Counted from the stretch's first letter, positions 1 through 8,500 are shown. The stretch is DNA of 64,000 bases from Pseudomonas sp. BSw22131 (GCF_026810445.1 NZ_CP113949.1:4216001-4280000); one strand, 5' to 3'. Notes: generated by a model not told the origin, from the sequence alone. A program made the numbers and translations.

Positions 1-1761
1 CTGTCGCCCAAGGCGCACGAGACCATTCACGGGTTCCTCGGTTCTGAAGGCGAAGCGTTGCTGGGCGCCGTGGCCGATGGCGATGCCGAAGCCAGTGCCC
101 GCCTGATCCGCGAGTTACTCGACCGCCACGGCACAGGCCGCGTGCTGTTCCGTAACACCCGCGCCGCCGTGCAAGGGTTCCCGGAGCGCAAACTGCACCC
201 GTACCCGCTTCCCTGCCCTGCGCAATATCTGGAGTTGCCGATTGGCGAACACGCCGACCTGTACCCGGAAGTCAGCTTTCAGTCGCAAATGGAGACGCCA
301 GAAGACGAGCGCTGGTGGCGCTTCGATCCGCGCGTTGACTGGCTGATCGACACGCTGAAAATGCTCAAGCGCGTCAAAGTACTGGTGATCTGCGCCCACG
401 CCGAAACCGCCATGGATCTGGAAGACGCACTGCGCGTGCGCTCCGGCATTCCCGCCACGGTCTTCCACGAAGGCATGAACATCCTTGAGCGCGACCGCGC
501 CGCAGCCTACTTCGCCGACGAAGAGTTTGGTGCGCAGGTACTGATCTGTTCGGAAATCGGCAGCGAAGGCCGAAACTTCCAGTTTTCACACCACTTGGTG
601 CTGTTCGACCTGCCTGCTCACCCGGACCTGCTTGAGCAGCGCATCGGCCGTCTGGACCGGATCGGCCAGAAGCACATCATCGAGTTGCACGTGCCGTACC
701 TTGAAACCAGCCCGCAGGAGCGTCTGTTCCAGTGGTACCACGAAGCGCTCAATGCCTTTCTCAACACGTGCCCTACCGGTAATGCGCTGCAACATCAGTT
801 TGGCCCGCGCCTGCTGCCGTTGCTTGAAAGCAGTGACGGTGATAACTGGCAAGCGTTGGTGGACGAGGCGCGAAGCGAACGTGTGCGTCTGGAAACCGAG
901 CTGCACACCGGTCGCGACCGTCTCCTGGAGCTGAATTCGGGCGGCGCTGGCGAAGGCGATGCGCTGGTCGAGGCGATTCTCGAGCAGGACGATCAGTTCG
1001 CGCTGCCTATCTATATGGAAACCTTGTTCGATGCGTTCGGCATCGACAGCGAAGACCATTCGGAAAACGCGCTGATCCTCAAGCCGAGCGAGAAAATGCT
1101 CGATGCCAGTTTCCCGCTGGGCGACGACGAAGGCGTGACCATCACTTACGACCGCAACCAGGCGCTGTCCCGCGAGGACATGCAATTCCTGACCTGGGAG
1201 CACCCGATGGTTCAGGGCGGCATGGACCTGGTGCTGGCCGGTTCGATGGGCAACACCGCCGTGGCGCTGATCAAGAACAAGGCGCTGAAACCCGGAACCG
1301 TGCTGCTCGAACTGCTCTACGTCAGTGAAGTGGTTGCGCCGCGTTCGCTGCAACTGGGCCGCTACCTGCCGCCGGCTGCATTGCGCTGCCTGCTGGATGC
1401 CAATGGCAACGACCTGTCCAATGGCGTGTCATTCACCAAGCTCAATGAGCAACTGGAAAGTGTGCCCCGCGCCAGCGCCAACAAGTTCATTCAGGCTCAG
1501 CGGGACGTCCTCACTCCGCGGATCAATGCCGGTGAAGCCAAGATCGCACCCAAGCACATCGAGCGCGTGGCCGAAGCCCAGCGCCGACTGGCAGCCGACA
1601 CCGACGAAGAGCTGGCACGCCTGACCGCGCTGCAAGCGGTCAACCCGACCGTGCGCGACAGCGAACTGGCGGCGTTGCGCGAGTTGCGTGAGCAAGGCCT
1701 GGCCATGCTGGACAAAGCCGCGCTGCGTCTGGAAGCGATCCGGGTGTTGGTGGCGGGTTAA
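1..1761 (+). CDS. rapA: RNA polymerase-associated protein RapA, C-terminal 586 residues (5' end outside window)
   Basis: The frame is open from base 1, so this is the C-terminal part of a longer protein; RapA is usually about 950 residues. RapA is a Swi2/Snf2-type ATPase that binds RNA polymerase and helps it recycle. The visible part contains the second helicase lobe (near residues 180-230 of the fragment), including [13 protein letters not shown] and [12 protein letters not shown], the latter being motif VI with its arginine fingers. The RapA-specific C-terminal region follows. The last codons (EAIRVLVAG, then TAA) lie inside a 100-bp repeat that recurs at 4225-4324, so the gene tail is present twice in the chromosome. 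The family is sure from the helicase motif and the long RapA-specific tail. Confidence 0.95.
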   Translation: MSPKAHETIHGFLGSEGEALLGAVADGDAEASARLIRELLDRHGTGRVLFRNTRAAVQGFPERKLHPYPLPCPAQYLELPIGEHADLYPEVSFQSQMETPEDERWWRFDPRVDWLIDTLKMLKRVKVLVICAHAETAMDLEDALRVRSGIPATVFHEGMNILERDRAAAYFADEEFGAQVLICSEIGSEGRNFQFSHHLVLFDLPAHPDLLEQRIGRLDRIGQKHIIELHVPYLETSPQERLFQWYHEALNAFLNTCPTGNALQHQFGPRLLPLLESSDGDNWQALVDEARSERVRLETELHTGRDRLLELNSGGAGEGDALVEAILEQDDQFALPIYMETLFDAFGIDSEDHSENALILKPSEKMLDASFPLGDDEGVTITYDRNQALSREDMQFLTWEHPMVQGGMDLVLAGSMGNTAVALIKNKALKPGTVLLELLYVSEVVAPRSLQLGRYLPPAALRCLLDANGNDLSNGVSFTKLNEQLESVPRASANKFIQAQRDVLTPRINAGEAKIAPKHIERVAEAQRRLAADTDEELARLTALQAVNPTVRDSELAALRELREQGLAMLDKAALRLEAIRVLVAG

Positions 1762-1828
1762 GACTGCGACACAGGGGACTGATCTTATTTACAACGCCTC
1801 ACCGTAAATAAATCTGTCCCCTGTTTTG
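1729..1828 (+). repeat. Direct repeat, left copy (rapA tail plus downstream hairpin)
   Basis: This 100-bp stretch matches 4225-4324 at 97 of 100 positions by eye. The differences are GCG versus GCA in an Ala codon, TAA versus TGA at the stop, and one C/T further on. It covers the last ten codons of rapA, the stop and the hairpin behind it. The two copies bracket the toxin/IS islet between them, which is the expected trace of an insertion that duplicated its target or brought its own copy. Confidence 0.9.
1771..1824 (+). terminator. Inverted repeat with GGGGACAGATTTATT-like arms behind rapA
   Basis: The arms ACAGGGGAC and GTCCCCTGT pair perfectly at the base (1771-1779 with 1816-1824), and the inner arms TTATTTAC and GTAAATAA also pair. 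A short T-run follows. It could end rapA transcription. Arms resembling GGGGACAGATTTATTT are also known as dispersed palindromes associated with Y1-type (RAYT) transposases, so it may instead be a mobile palindrome that serves as a terminator. The same hairpin lies at 4267-4320. Confidence 0.6.
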
Positions 1829-1995
1829 GCCAGGAGGAAGCCTAACAGTCAGTATTGACACGTTTGCTGACTGGTCAGGTTTGTGGGCACCTCACGACGT
1901 GCAGTTAAACCAAGGACACGTTGCGCTGGCAATTATAGCGTAAATGCGGTTGTATTTTTTTATCTCAAGATTTTTGCGAGAAGCAGTTAGCTTTT

Positions 1996-2401
1996 ATGAC
2001 TTTTGATGCGTTTATGAATGTCGATGGTATTGAGAGTGAGTACCTTGACGATGACACAAAAGTTGGATCGAACTCTCTTCCTACCACTAACACCCAGTTC
2101 CGCGATTAGTCATACAGCCAGCTCCAGCGGTGGTGCCTCTGCTGGGGCATTTCCCTCGGAGATTTCCAGATCAGCAAGTGCATTGATCGCGCAGTGCCTA
2201 AGCCGTTTGAGCTTTGCTGCAGAGGGTCGCACATTAAAACCGTGATTATTCAAGCCCATCGTGCAGGTACTGAAAAAAAACAAGTATCTGGATACAGTGT
2301 TTGAAGAGGTGTTGATCTCGATGGTGAGCGATCAGGGCGCCGAACAATCCGGATTACCTGTAATAGTTGTAACTCTGAATTACGGCCGAATCAAATTCTA
2401 A
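1996..2401 (+). pseudogene. hcp: Decayed hcp (type VI secretion Hcp tube / effector carrier)
   Basis: The translation shows Hcp landmarks scattered over three frames. The start reads MTFDAFMNVDGIESEYLDD and then hits a stop. A second frame gives HTASSSGGASAG, the serine-rich loop usual after the first strands of Hcp1-type proteins. A third gives ISKCIDRAVPKPFELCC. The end reads VFEEVLISMVSD and TLNYGRIKF before TAA, the typical Hcp C-terminus. At least three frameshifts and stops break it, so no functional protein is expected. It sits directly upstream of a toxin and immunity pair, matching the usual hcp-effector-immunity order of orphan T6SS islands. The identification rests on motif reading alone but the order and spacing fit well. 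Confidence 0.8.
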
Positions 2402-2507
2402 TACTCTCAACAGCGACGCGCCGGTGGTGGGAGCGCTAGTATTGCTTCTGGTGGCCGGGACAGGACTGCTAACAAGCTTTTTGCGTAAGGAAATGCTTTA
2501 TGTCTGA
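2394..2507 (+). pseudogene. Possible remnant of a small one-TM protein overlapping the toxin start
   Basis: In the frame whose codons start at 2394, a hydrophobic stretch (APVVGALVLLLVAGTGLL, then TSFLRKEMLYV) ends at TGA 2505-2507, inside the toxin start ATGTCTGA. This eight-base overlap with the next gene suggests a real, translationally coupled small membrane protein once lay between hcp and the toxin. There is no in-frame ATG upstream within the intact part, so it looks 5'-truncated or frameshifted. No family could be assigned. Confidence 0.35.
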
Positions 2508-3344
2508 TGATGGTAGCTTTCGCGTAATCCTCAATACCGCTCAAATGGCGGCAGTGCTAACGCATGAATCTCTTACGCCTGCAGAGATGATGTCCAATCG
2601 AATCTTTGGTAGCTTGCGGCTTGCAGGCGGAATTATCGAACTTGCTGGTTCGGGCGTGCTGTGTGCGTTGCCTGAGCCAACTATGATCTCTAAAGTCGGT
2701 TGCGTAGCTATGGGCGTTCACGCATCCGATCAGCTAGCTGCTGCTTCCAATCAGATCTTGACTGGTGAGGAAACTAATTCTTACGCTTTCAAGGCTGGAA
2801 TGAGTGCGGCCGAGGCATTGGGTGCTTCTCGAGAGACTGGTCAAGTTATTGGGCTAGCCACTGAATTCGTAGTTCCCCTAACTACTGCATCTATGTATAA
2901 CGCATTTCGAGTTTCTTCGATCCGCGCTGGTAGGATGACGGTGGAGGTTAGCGAACAACCCAAAAACGTGCCCAAAAAATCCCCGGGTGGTCATACGCTG
3001 GAAGATCATTTTCAAAAAGATATTCCCGGATTACAGAAGCGCCTTAAAAAGCTTAGATCTGCGCCTGTAATGTCTACTTTTGAACGGATAGAAATTGCGG
3101 AATGGGCAGTAAGCCAAACATTGAAAGCAAATCACCTCAGAATTATGATGTTTCCCAAACTCAATTTATACGTAAAAATAATCGCCTAGTTTTAAATTTC
3201 GATGCGAAGCGGGATATAGGGTGGGGGATATTCCGTTCCGCACCCAATGTTCCAGTTACCATGACAAAAGTCAGGGTGATTATAGAGTTCGCCGAGTTCA
3301 ATCACATGCCCAAATATATCCTAACTGCCTTTCCGATACCTTGA
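2500..3344 (+). pseudogene. RNase A-like polymorphic toxin (T6SS or CDI effector), frameshifted near its 3' end
   Basis: The first frame (2500-3189) begins MSDDGSFRVIL after a clear AAGGA ribosome site. It carries a glycine/alanine-rich N-terminal region, then GGHTLEDH (residues 163-170) and a downstream STFERIEIAEWAVSQ helix. This is the layout of the bacterial CdiA-CT RNase A domain (RNAse_A_bac): a GGHT catalytic histidine, a spacer, then a C-terminal L-T-x-x-P ending. The expected end is present but in another frame: RKNNRLVLNFDAKRDIG up to YILTAFPIP, stopping at 3344. The frame change lies near 3155-3175. The domain is therefore complete in sequence but split, either by real inactivation or by a base-calling error. 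If intact it would cleave RNA in a target cell. GC content is lower than in the backbone. Confidence 0.75.
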
Positions 3345-3354
3345 GGTTTTTGTA

Positions 3355-3726
3355 ATGCGCGGATATATGGAGCTGGTAGATTTTATGAAAGAGTTGGGTG
3401 ACGGAATACTTGACTATCTACCCGAAGATCAAAGAGATGGACAGCTCACTACTGAAGAAATCATTGAGCAGTGGATGTCAAAAAAACCCTATTGTGCCGC
3501 CCTTTCTCTAAGAAAGGATATCTCAACTTATATAAAGCTCCAAAAGTCCGGTAATTTATCAGTTGATGAAATTCTTTCATGGTACGACCTTTGTTTTATC
3601 CCCGAGAGATTTGGAGTAGAGGAATATATTTTTTTTACCGGCATCCTTGATTCAATTGACTTTCATATCAAACGCAAGAGAAAAGTTTTTTTTGTTAAGT
3701 ATTTTGGATGGATCGGCTACAGATGA
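3355..3726 (+). CDS. Candidate immunity protein for the RNase A-like toxin
   Basis: This is a 123-residue acidic to neutral helical protein with no signal peptide, starting 10 bp behind the toxin and in the same direction. Position, size and cytoplasmic character fit an immunity protein that would bind the RNase A-like toxin, and the sequence resembles CdiI-type immunity families (helix with TTEEIIEQW, then DEILSWYDL). That family link is weak. An AGGTTTTTG stretch precedes the ATG; the next in-frame ATG is four codons later. Codon use is AT-rich like the toxin and unlike the surrounding chromosome, a sign of transfer. The open frame is intact although the toxin looks broken, so it may persist as an orphan immunity gene. 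Confidence 0.55.
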   Translation: MRGYMELVDFMKELGDGILDYLPEDQRDGQLTTEEIIEQWMSKKPYCAALSLRKDISTYIKLQKSGNLSVDEILSWYDLCFIPERFGVEEYIFFTGILDSIDFHIKRKRKVFFVKYFGWIGYR

Positions 3727-3789
3727 AAATTTGAGCGTATACAAAGGATCCTAATGGCTATATTAACCGGGATGACGGACAGCCAAGAA

Positions 3790-4000
3790 AGGTCTGAAGT
3801 AGGCTGACGCTTTAATCCAACCGTTGTTTCAGGGTTCAAAAAATGTCGATTCAATCGAAAATCAGGATTTTCGCTCGCCCAACTCTTCTTTTTCTGCGAA
3901 CAAGCGCTTTTCAGCGCTCATTGTCCGCATTACAGGCGCACCTCTCTTGCATTCAGCAATCGTTGTCGCATCATCCACAGGTTGGACAGAGCAAACAACG
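3790..4000 (-). mobile_element. IS5-family-like remnant (transposase C-terminus and one end)
   Basis: On the minus strand the bases from 4000 down to 3930 encode FALSNLWMMRQRLLNA followed by REVRL and stop, typical of the end of an IS5-group DDE transposase. The following non-coding stretch contains GGTTGGATTAAAGCGTCAGC, which looks like the right end of such an element. Everything upstream of the last 23 codons is gone, replaced by IS66 sequence, so this is debris from a deletion between elements. Confidence 0.55.
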
Positions 4001-4014
4001 TGATCTCCTGATCG

Positions 4015-4257
4015 ATGTTTTGTATCCGCCTGGAGCGCTATGTGGAGGCCGGTCTTTTACTGATCGACAACAATGCAGCTGAAAAAGCGATAAAGCCGTT
4101 TGTCATAGGTCGCAAGACATGGCTCTTCAGCGGCACGCCCAAAGGCGCCACGGCGAGTGCTCAGATTTACAGCTTGGTCGAGACCGCCAAGGTCAACGGC
4201 CAAAAGCCCTATAAGTGGCTGGGCCTGGAAGCAATCCGGGTGTTGGTGGCGGGTTGA
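4015..4257 (+). pseudogene. Chimeric ORF: IS66 TnpC C-terminal fragment fused to the rapA tail
   Basis: From about 4024 the frame reads RLERYVEAG, then [19 protein letters not shown] and [20 protein letters not shown], the highly conserved C-terminal block of IS66 TnpC transposases, including the catalytic-region D-N-N-A-A-E. At 4225 it runs without a break into the last ten codons of rapA (EAIRVLVAG, stop TGA). Only about 70 residues of a roughly 510-residue transposase remain, so there is no activity. It marks the right border of the islet. Confidence 0.8.
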
Positions 4258-4324
4258 GACTGCGACACAGGGGACTGATCTTATTTACAACGCCTCACCG
4301 TAAATAAATTTGTCCCCTGTTTTG
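4225..4324 (+). repeat. Direct repeat, right copy (second rapA tail plus hairpin)
   Basis: This is the partner of 1729-1828 with three mismatches. It repeats the final rapA codons, with TGA instead of TAA as the stop, and the downstream hairpin at 4267-4320. It joins directly to the backbone leading to the MFS gene, so this may be the original chromosomal tail and the left copy the one that arrived, or the reverse. Confidence 0.9.
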
Positions 4325-4377
4325 CTGATAAACGCGCTCATACAAGCTATTGGCCGCGATGACGCCCGTTACACGCC

Positions 4378-5748
4378 TCAGGCCACCGACGGCCTGGCGC
4401 CTTGCACTTCCGGGGCATCAGCCACCATTCCCTCGCGCATCCGTTCGGCATCGCGACTGAAACACCGCGAGCCCTGCACCAGGAACACCAGCGCAAAACC
4501 CAGCGCCACCGGTATCAAGTACATCGCATCGTGCAGACCCACCGCCTTGAAGGCTTCCGTCATTTGCCCGGCCTGAGCTGCGTACATCGCGGCGTGGGCA
4601 AAATGATCTGACAGCAACCCAACCACCACCGGTCCCAGTCCCCCTCCCAGCAAGTACAGGCCAGCGAAGAACAACGCCATCGCCGTTGCCCTCAAGCGCG
4701 GCTGCACTACGTCTTGAATCGCGGTATAGACGCACGTGTAGAAGTTGTAGGAAAACAGCCAGCCAACACTGAACACCGCGACGAACAGACCGATCTCGAT
4801 TCGCCCGGCATGCAACGCGTAGCCCGTGGTCAGTGCAGCAACCAGCATGCTGAACGCCGCAAACAGCAGCCGCCCGTTGCGCGTGCGCTGATGCAGCTTG
4901 TCGGCCACCCAACCGCCCGCGGTCAGCCCCACCAGACCAGTGACGCCGACGATCAAACCAGTGGCCATCGCAGCTTCCTGCAAGGGCAGCAGGAAATAAC
5001 GCTGGAGCATGGGCACCATGAACGAGTTGCAGGCGTAGGTCGCGAAGTTAAACGCCAGCCCGGCAAGTACCAACCAGCGAAACGTGGGAATTGCCAATAC
5101 GCTGCGGATCGGCTTGTGTATCTTCTCACGGGACATTTTCACACTCTCGGCCGCGCCCCGTTGTGGCTCGCGAATGAAAAACATGAACACTGCCAGAATC
5201 AAACCCGGCACCGCGGCAATAAAGAAAGGTGCCCGCCAGCTTCCGAACGCTTGCACCATCGCGCCAATTGTGAAGAACGCCAACAACAGCCCCAGCGGCA
5301 ACCCGAGCATAAAGATGCCCATGGCGCGTGCCCGTTTGTGCGCCGGAAACAAGTCGCCAATCAGCGAATTGGCGGCTGGCGCGTAACTCGCCTCGCCAAT
5401 GCCGACCCCCATGCGCACCAGCAGAAACGTCCAGAAATTGCCCGCCAGGCCATTCACCGCCGTCAGCCCGCTCCACACCGCCAACCCCCAGCCCATCAAT
5501 TTGCGCCGCGAGCCGTTATCAGCCATGCGCCCAAGCGGCAACCCGGCAATGGCATAAACCAGCGTGAACCCGGTGCCGATGATCCCCAGCTGAAAATCGC
5601 TCAGGTGCCACTCCATGCGGATCGGCTCAATGATGATGGCCGGGATGGTGCGGTCGAAGAAGTTGAACAGGTTGGCGAGAAACAGCAGGAATAGAACGCG
5701 CCACGCATTCGTCGCTTGTTGATTAGCCGCAATCGAAGTTTCGCCCAT
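4378..5748 (-). CDS. MFS transporter, spinster-like
   Basis: This is a 456-residue protein with about twelve hydrophobic segments and the MFS loop-2/3 signature GRMADNGSRRKLMGWG (near residues 75-90). The N-terminal NLFNFFDRTIPAIII and the conserved GEASYAPAANSLIGDLFP fit the spinster-type branch of the major facilitator superfamily (sphingolipid or organic-anion transporter-like), seen in Pseudomonas with unknown substrates. It should sit in the inner membrane as a secondary transporter. The next gene upstream on its strand is far away, so it is probably transcribed alone from the 5749-6100 gap. The substrate cannot be told from sequence. Confidence 0.8.
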   Translation of the reverse strand: MGETSIAANQQATNAWRVLFLLFLANLFNFFDRTIPAIIIEPIRMEWHLSDFQLGIIGTGFTLVYAIAGLPLGRMADNGSRRKLMGWGLAVWSGLTAVNGLAGNFWTFLLVRMGVGIGEASYAPAANSLIGDLFPAHKRARAMGIFMLGLPLGLLLAFFTIGAMVQAFGSWRAPFFIAAVPGLILAVFMFFIREPQRGAAESVKMSREKIHKPIRSVLAIPTFRWLVLAGLAFNFATYACNSFMVPMLQRYFLLPLQEAAMATGLIVGVTGLVGLTAGGWVADKLHQRTRNGRLLFAAFSMLVAALTTGYALHAGRIEIGLFVAVFSVGWLFSYNFYTCVYTAIQDVVQPRLRATAMALFFAGLYLLGGGLGPVVVGLLSDHFAHAAMYAAQAGQMTEAFKAVGLHDAMYLIPVALGFALVFLVQGSRCFSRDAERMREGMVADAPEVQGARPSVA

Positions 5749-6102
5749 GAGTCATCCGTCTGGTTTTTTTGTTATTTGGGGACTACTTGTCTGCGCAATC
5801 TAAATCTGTAAAAGACCTGTGTCTGTAAACATTCGTAAAGCGGATGGATGAGGATCATTGAGCTAGACGCATATCTGCACAAGACCGTCTATTTTCTTAT
5901 AACCATTAGCAAGCAGCTCTATTTCGAAATAGTTGATACCCGGGTCCTGCATTGGCTGACCAACCCAAACGGATATCTATAACCATTCCAAATTGCCAGC
6001 AATTCTATCCGAATGATGGCAACCTTGAATTTAGAAGCAGGGGCACCCGATGGAATGGCTAGGCATACAATTTTATCCGCCATCCCCGCAGACGGCCGCC
6101 TG
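5749..6102. other. Intergenic region between divergent MFS gene and MHYT remnant
   Basis: These 354 bases are AT-richer than their surroundings and should hold the promoter of the MFS gene on the minus strand. I see no convincing coding frame, no strong terminator and no repeat. The open frame at 6013 upstream of the MHYT start has no ribosome site and is not counted. Confidence 0.4.
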
Positions 6103-6594
6103 ATGATGACCTGCAACCACAACCCTTCTCTTGTGTTGCTCGCCTATCTAGTGGCCTGCGCTGCCAGTTTCGCCACGCTGAACATTGCCGAACGCGTGGA
6201 TCATGTGGAAAATCTCAATGTCAGGATGCGCTGGCGCTGGCTGGACGCGTTATGCCTGGCCGTGGGCATCTGGGCCATGCATTTCATTAGCATGTTGTCG
6301 TTCCAGACGCCGCTGGAAATACATTACGACCTGCCGATCACGGTGGCGTCGCTGATCATTGCGCTGTTTGCGGGGCTGGTCGCGATGCGCGCGCTGAACC
6401 GGGCGTCGCTGGGGCCGGGGTAATATCTGTTGGCCGCCCCGTGCATGGGGCTTGGTATTGCAGCCATGCATTACGTGGGCATGTCGGCGATGCGCTCCAG
6501 CGCTACCCAGTATTACGCCCCCCTGTTGTTCGGCCTGTCGATCGTGATCGCCATTGCATCGAGTCTGGCCTTGTTCGCGAGGCGGCTGACCTGA
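6103..6594 (+). pseudogene. MHYT-domain protein remnant with in-frame stop
   Basis: The frame starts MMTCNHNPSLVLLAYLVAC and carries two copies of the MHYT signature: GIWAMHFISMLSF, and GIAAMHYVGMSAMR about 70 residues later. MHYT is an integral-membrane sensor module, thought to bind copper through its Met/His residues and usually found ahead of GGDEF-EAL or kinase domains. A TAA at 6421-6423 interrupts the frame between the two motifs. The same frame then continues to TGA at 6594, where the third MHYT repeat and any output domain should follow but do not. Point mutation plus 3' truncation make this a relic. There is no clear ribosome site. Confidence 0.8.
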
Positions 6595-6605
6595 TTCACC
6601 CCAGA

Positions 6606-6634
6606 TCCCGTCTCGCCAACAAGTTGGCTCTACA
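6606..6634 (-). repeat. Single REP-like palindrome
   Basis: Read on the minus strand this is TGTAGAGCCAACTTGTTGGC followed by GAGA. It is the Pseudomonas TGTAGGAGC...GCGA repetitive extragenic palindrome with a near-perfect internal stem (GCCAAC/GTTGGC). It lies just behind the MHYT remnant and may mark where the gene was truncated. Confidence 0.6.
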
Positions 6635-6734
6635 GAAAAGCAGGCACTGTCATGGGATTTTTCGCTACCCGACCGCAGCCGACGGTTACGGACTTACCCA
6701 CTTTGCCATCACTAAGCGCACCAAAATAAAGCAC

Positions 6735-7043
6735 CTAAGGATGAGACGCCCTCTCCTGGACCAGCACCCAGGGTGCTACAACCACGGCCCACAACGCAGG
6801 ATCACGTGCCAGCAGGTCCAAGGCCCGCGACTCAGCGACCTTGCCAACGTCCCCGGCGCCTAGCCATGCAGCCACTGCGGCCTCGTCGTTCTCGGCAAAT
6901 GCCTCTGCAACCGCGATCAAATCCTGCGATGGCTCGACCCACAACAGGGCACCCTTTGCAAAAAACGGTTGCAATTCTTTCCAGGTAATTGAGGCCGTCT
7001 CACCAAGCAGTTTGGCATAGAGGGTGCTAGGTTCTTGCGTCAT
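6735..7043 (-). CDS. DUF2288 family protein
   Basis: This is a 102-residue cytoplasmic protein beginning MTQEPSTLYAKLLGETASI, with WKELQPFFAKGALLWVEP and a C-terminal VVVAPWVLVQER. It matches the small DUF2288 family of gammaproteobacteria, whose function is unknown. The open frame extends 39 codons further upstream, but the ATG at 7043 gives the usual family length and start, and the extension has no ribosome site. It is a single gene between two intergenic regions, convergent with nothing obvious. Confidence 0.8.
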   Translation of the reverse strand: MTQEPSTLYAKLLGETASITWKELQPFFAKGALLWVEPSQDLIAVAEAFAENDEAAVAAWLGAGDVGKVAESRALDLLARDPALWAVVVAPWVLVQERASHP

Positions 7044-7372
7044 GGGTTTCACCGAGTTGGAAATCGGGGGCAATGATAGCGTCCGGTTTTCTCCAGACAA
7101 ACCCAGATTCAAGTGATTGATTGCAGAGAACTTCGCACAAGCCGGTGGATATGGGGACATCAGTCAAAGATCGACCGGCATGATTGTGTATCTTTCTGTC
7201 GATTAAGCGACACCAACAGGCTTTGCCCCCCGCAGCCAGCTTTTCAAGCGCTCGACCGGCGCTCTAAACTGTTCCGGTACAGTTGCCCGGGGTGTGGCCT
7301 GGATACGTTAATCCGGTCCTGTGCCTATCGGCCGTCAGGATTATAAAAACGACAACGCAAGAGTGGAGCATC
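7044..7372. promoter_or_regulatory. Upstream region of the BCAA transporter operon, with an 18-bp dyad
   Basis: This is the 329-base leader and promoter region of braC. It contains an imperfect dyad at 7267-7284 (AACTGT, six bases, ACAGTT) that could be an operator for a nutrient-responsive regulator; its spacing is too short for a LexA site. No small gene or riboswitch is recognised. The braC ribosome site is TGGAG at 7364-7368. Confidence 0.35.
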
Positions 7373-8500
7373 ATGACTAAGGGTATTAATCAGATTTCCA
7401 AGCTGTTTGCCGCACTGGTTCTGGCGGGGATTGCCAGCCATTCGTTCGCAGCTGACACCATCAAGATCGGCATCGCCGGCCCTAAAACCGGCCCCGTCGC
7501 ACAATATGGCGACATGCAGTTCAGCGGCGCCAAAATGGCCATCGAACAGATCAACGCCAAAGGCGGCGTGGATGGCAAGAAGCTCGAAGCCGTGGAATAT
7601 GACGACGCCTGCGACCCTAAACAAGCGGTAGCCGTCGCCAACAAAGTGGTCAACGACGGCGTCAAGTTCGTGGTCGGTCACCTGTGCTCCAGCTCTACCC
7701 AGCCTGCGTCCGACATCTACGAAGACGAAGGCATCATCATGGTGACCCCGGCTGCCACCAGCCCGCAAATCACTGCCCGTGGTTACAAACTGATCTTCCG
7801 CACCATCGGTCTGGACAGCGCCCAGGGCCCGGCCGCTGGCGAATACATCGCCAAGCAGGTCAAACCTAAAGTCGTGGCGGTCATCCACGACAAGCAGCAG
7901 TACGGCGAAGGCATCGCCACTGCCGTAAAACAAACTCTGGAAAAAGACGGCGTGAAAGTCGCTGTGTTCGAAGGCATCAACGCCGGCGACAAAGACTTCT
8001 CCTCGCTGATCGCTAAGCTGAAACAAGCCAACGTCGATTTCGTTTACTACGGCGGCTACCACCCTGAGCTGGGTCTGATCCTGCGTCAGGCGCAAGAAAA
8101 AGGCCTGAAAGCCGGCTTCATGGGCCCGGAAGGCGTGGGCAACGCGTCGATCTCGCAGATCGCTCAGGACGCTTCCGAAGGCCTGCTTGTGACCCTGCCA
8201 AAATCGTTCGACCAAGACCCGTCAAACAAGGCGCTGGTTGACGCGTTCGCCGCGAAGAAAGAAGACCCGAGCGGTCCGTTCGTGTTCCCGGCCTACGCTG
8301 CCGTCGAAGTGATCGCCGAGGCCATCAAAACCGCCAAGTCCGAAGACACCGCCAAAGTGGCTGCTGCCATTCACGCGGGCACCTTCAAGACTCCTACCGG
8401 TGAGCTGTCGTTCGACGCCAAGGGTGACTTGAAAGACTTCAAATTCGTCGTTTACACCTGGCACAAAGATGGCACCAAGACAGAAGCGCCTGTGAAGTAA
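7373..8500 (+). CDS. braC: Branched-chain amino acid ABC transporter, periplasmic binding protein
   Basis: This is a 375-residue precursor. Residues 1-26 form a signal peptide (KLFAALVLAGIASHSFA, cleavage before ADTIKIG). The mature part is a periplasmic-binding-protein type I (Leu/Ile/Val-binding) domain: IGIAGPKTGPVAQYGD, the DDACDPKQA loop, GHLCSSSTQPAS with its paired cysteine, and TPAATSPQIT. It binds leucine, isoleucine, valine and probably alanine or threonine and hands them to LivHM. The ATG at 7373 is chosen because it follows a good TGGAG site and begins a signal peptide; the longer frame from 7283 would bury it. A strong terminator follows, so expression of this subunit can exceed that of the membrane part. 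Confidence 0.95.
   Translation: MTKGINQISKLFAALVLAGIASHSFAADTIKIGIAGPKTGPVAQYGDMQFSGAKMAIEQINAKGGVDGKKLEAVEYDDACDPKQAVAVANKVVNDGVKFVVGHLCSSSTQPASDIYEDEGIIMVTPAATSPQITARGYKLIFRTIGLDSAQGPAAGEYIAKQVKPKVVAVIHDKQQYGEGIATAVKQTLEKDGVKVAVFEGINAGDKDFSSLIAKLKQANVDFVYYGGYHPELGLILRQAQEKGLKAGFMGPEGVGNASISQIAQDASEGLLVTLPKSFDQDPSNKALVDAFAAKKEDPSGPFVFPAYAAVEVIAEAIKTAKSEDTAKVAAAIHAGTFKTPTGELSFDAKGDLKDFKFVVYTWHKDGTKTEAPVK

Noticed and set aside
2018..2245. 75-residue frame upstream of the toxin
   Set aside because: It is one of the three frames of the decayed hcp and not an independent gene.
3843..4082. 79-residue frame over IS debris
   Set aside because: Runs across the junction of IS5-like and IS66-like fragments on the opposite strand; no ribosome site.
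4714..5694. 326-residue open frame opposite the MFS gene
   Set aside because: Antisense shadow of a high-GC membrane protein gene: His/Gln/Arg-rich translation without any domain and no ribosome site.
7267..7284. LexA-like dyad CTGT...ACAG upstream of braC
   Set aside because: The spacer is 6 bases rather than 8, and a nutrient transporter is not expected to be SOS controlled.
7325..8215. 296-residue open frame opposite braC
   Set aside because: Shadow of the binding-protein gene; low-complexity translation with no homology pattern.
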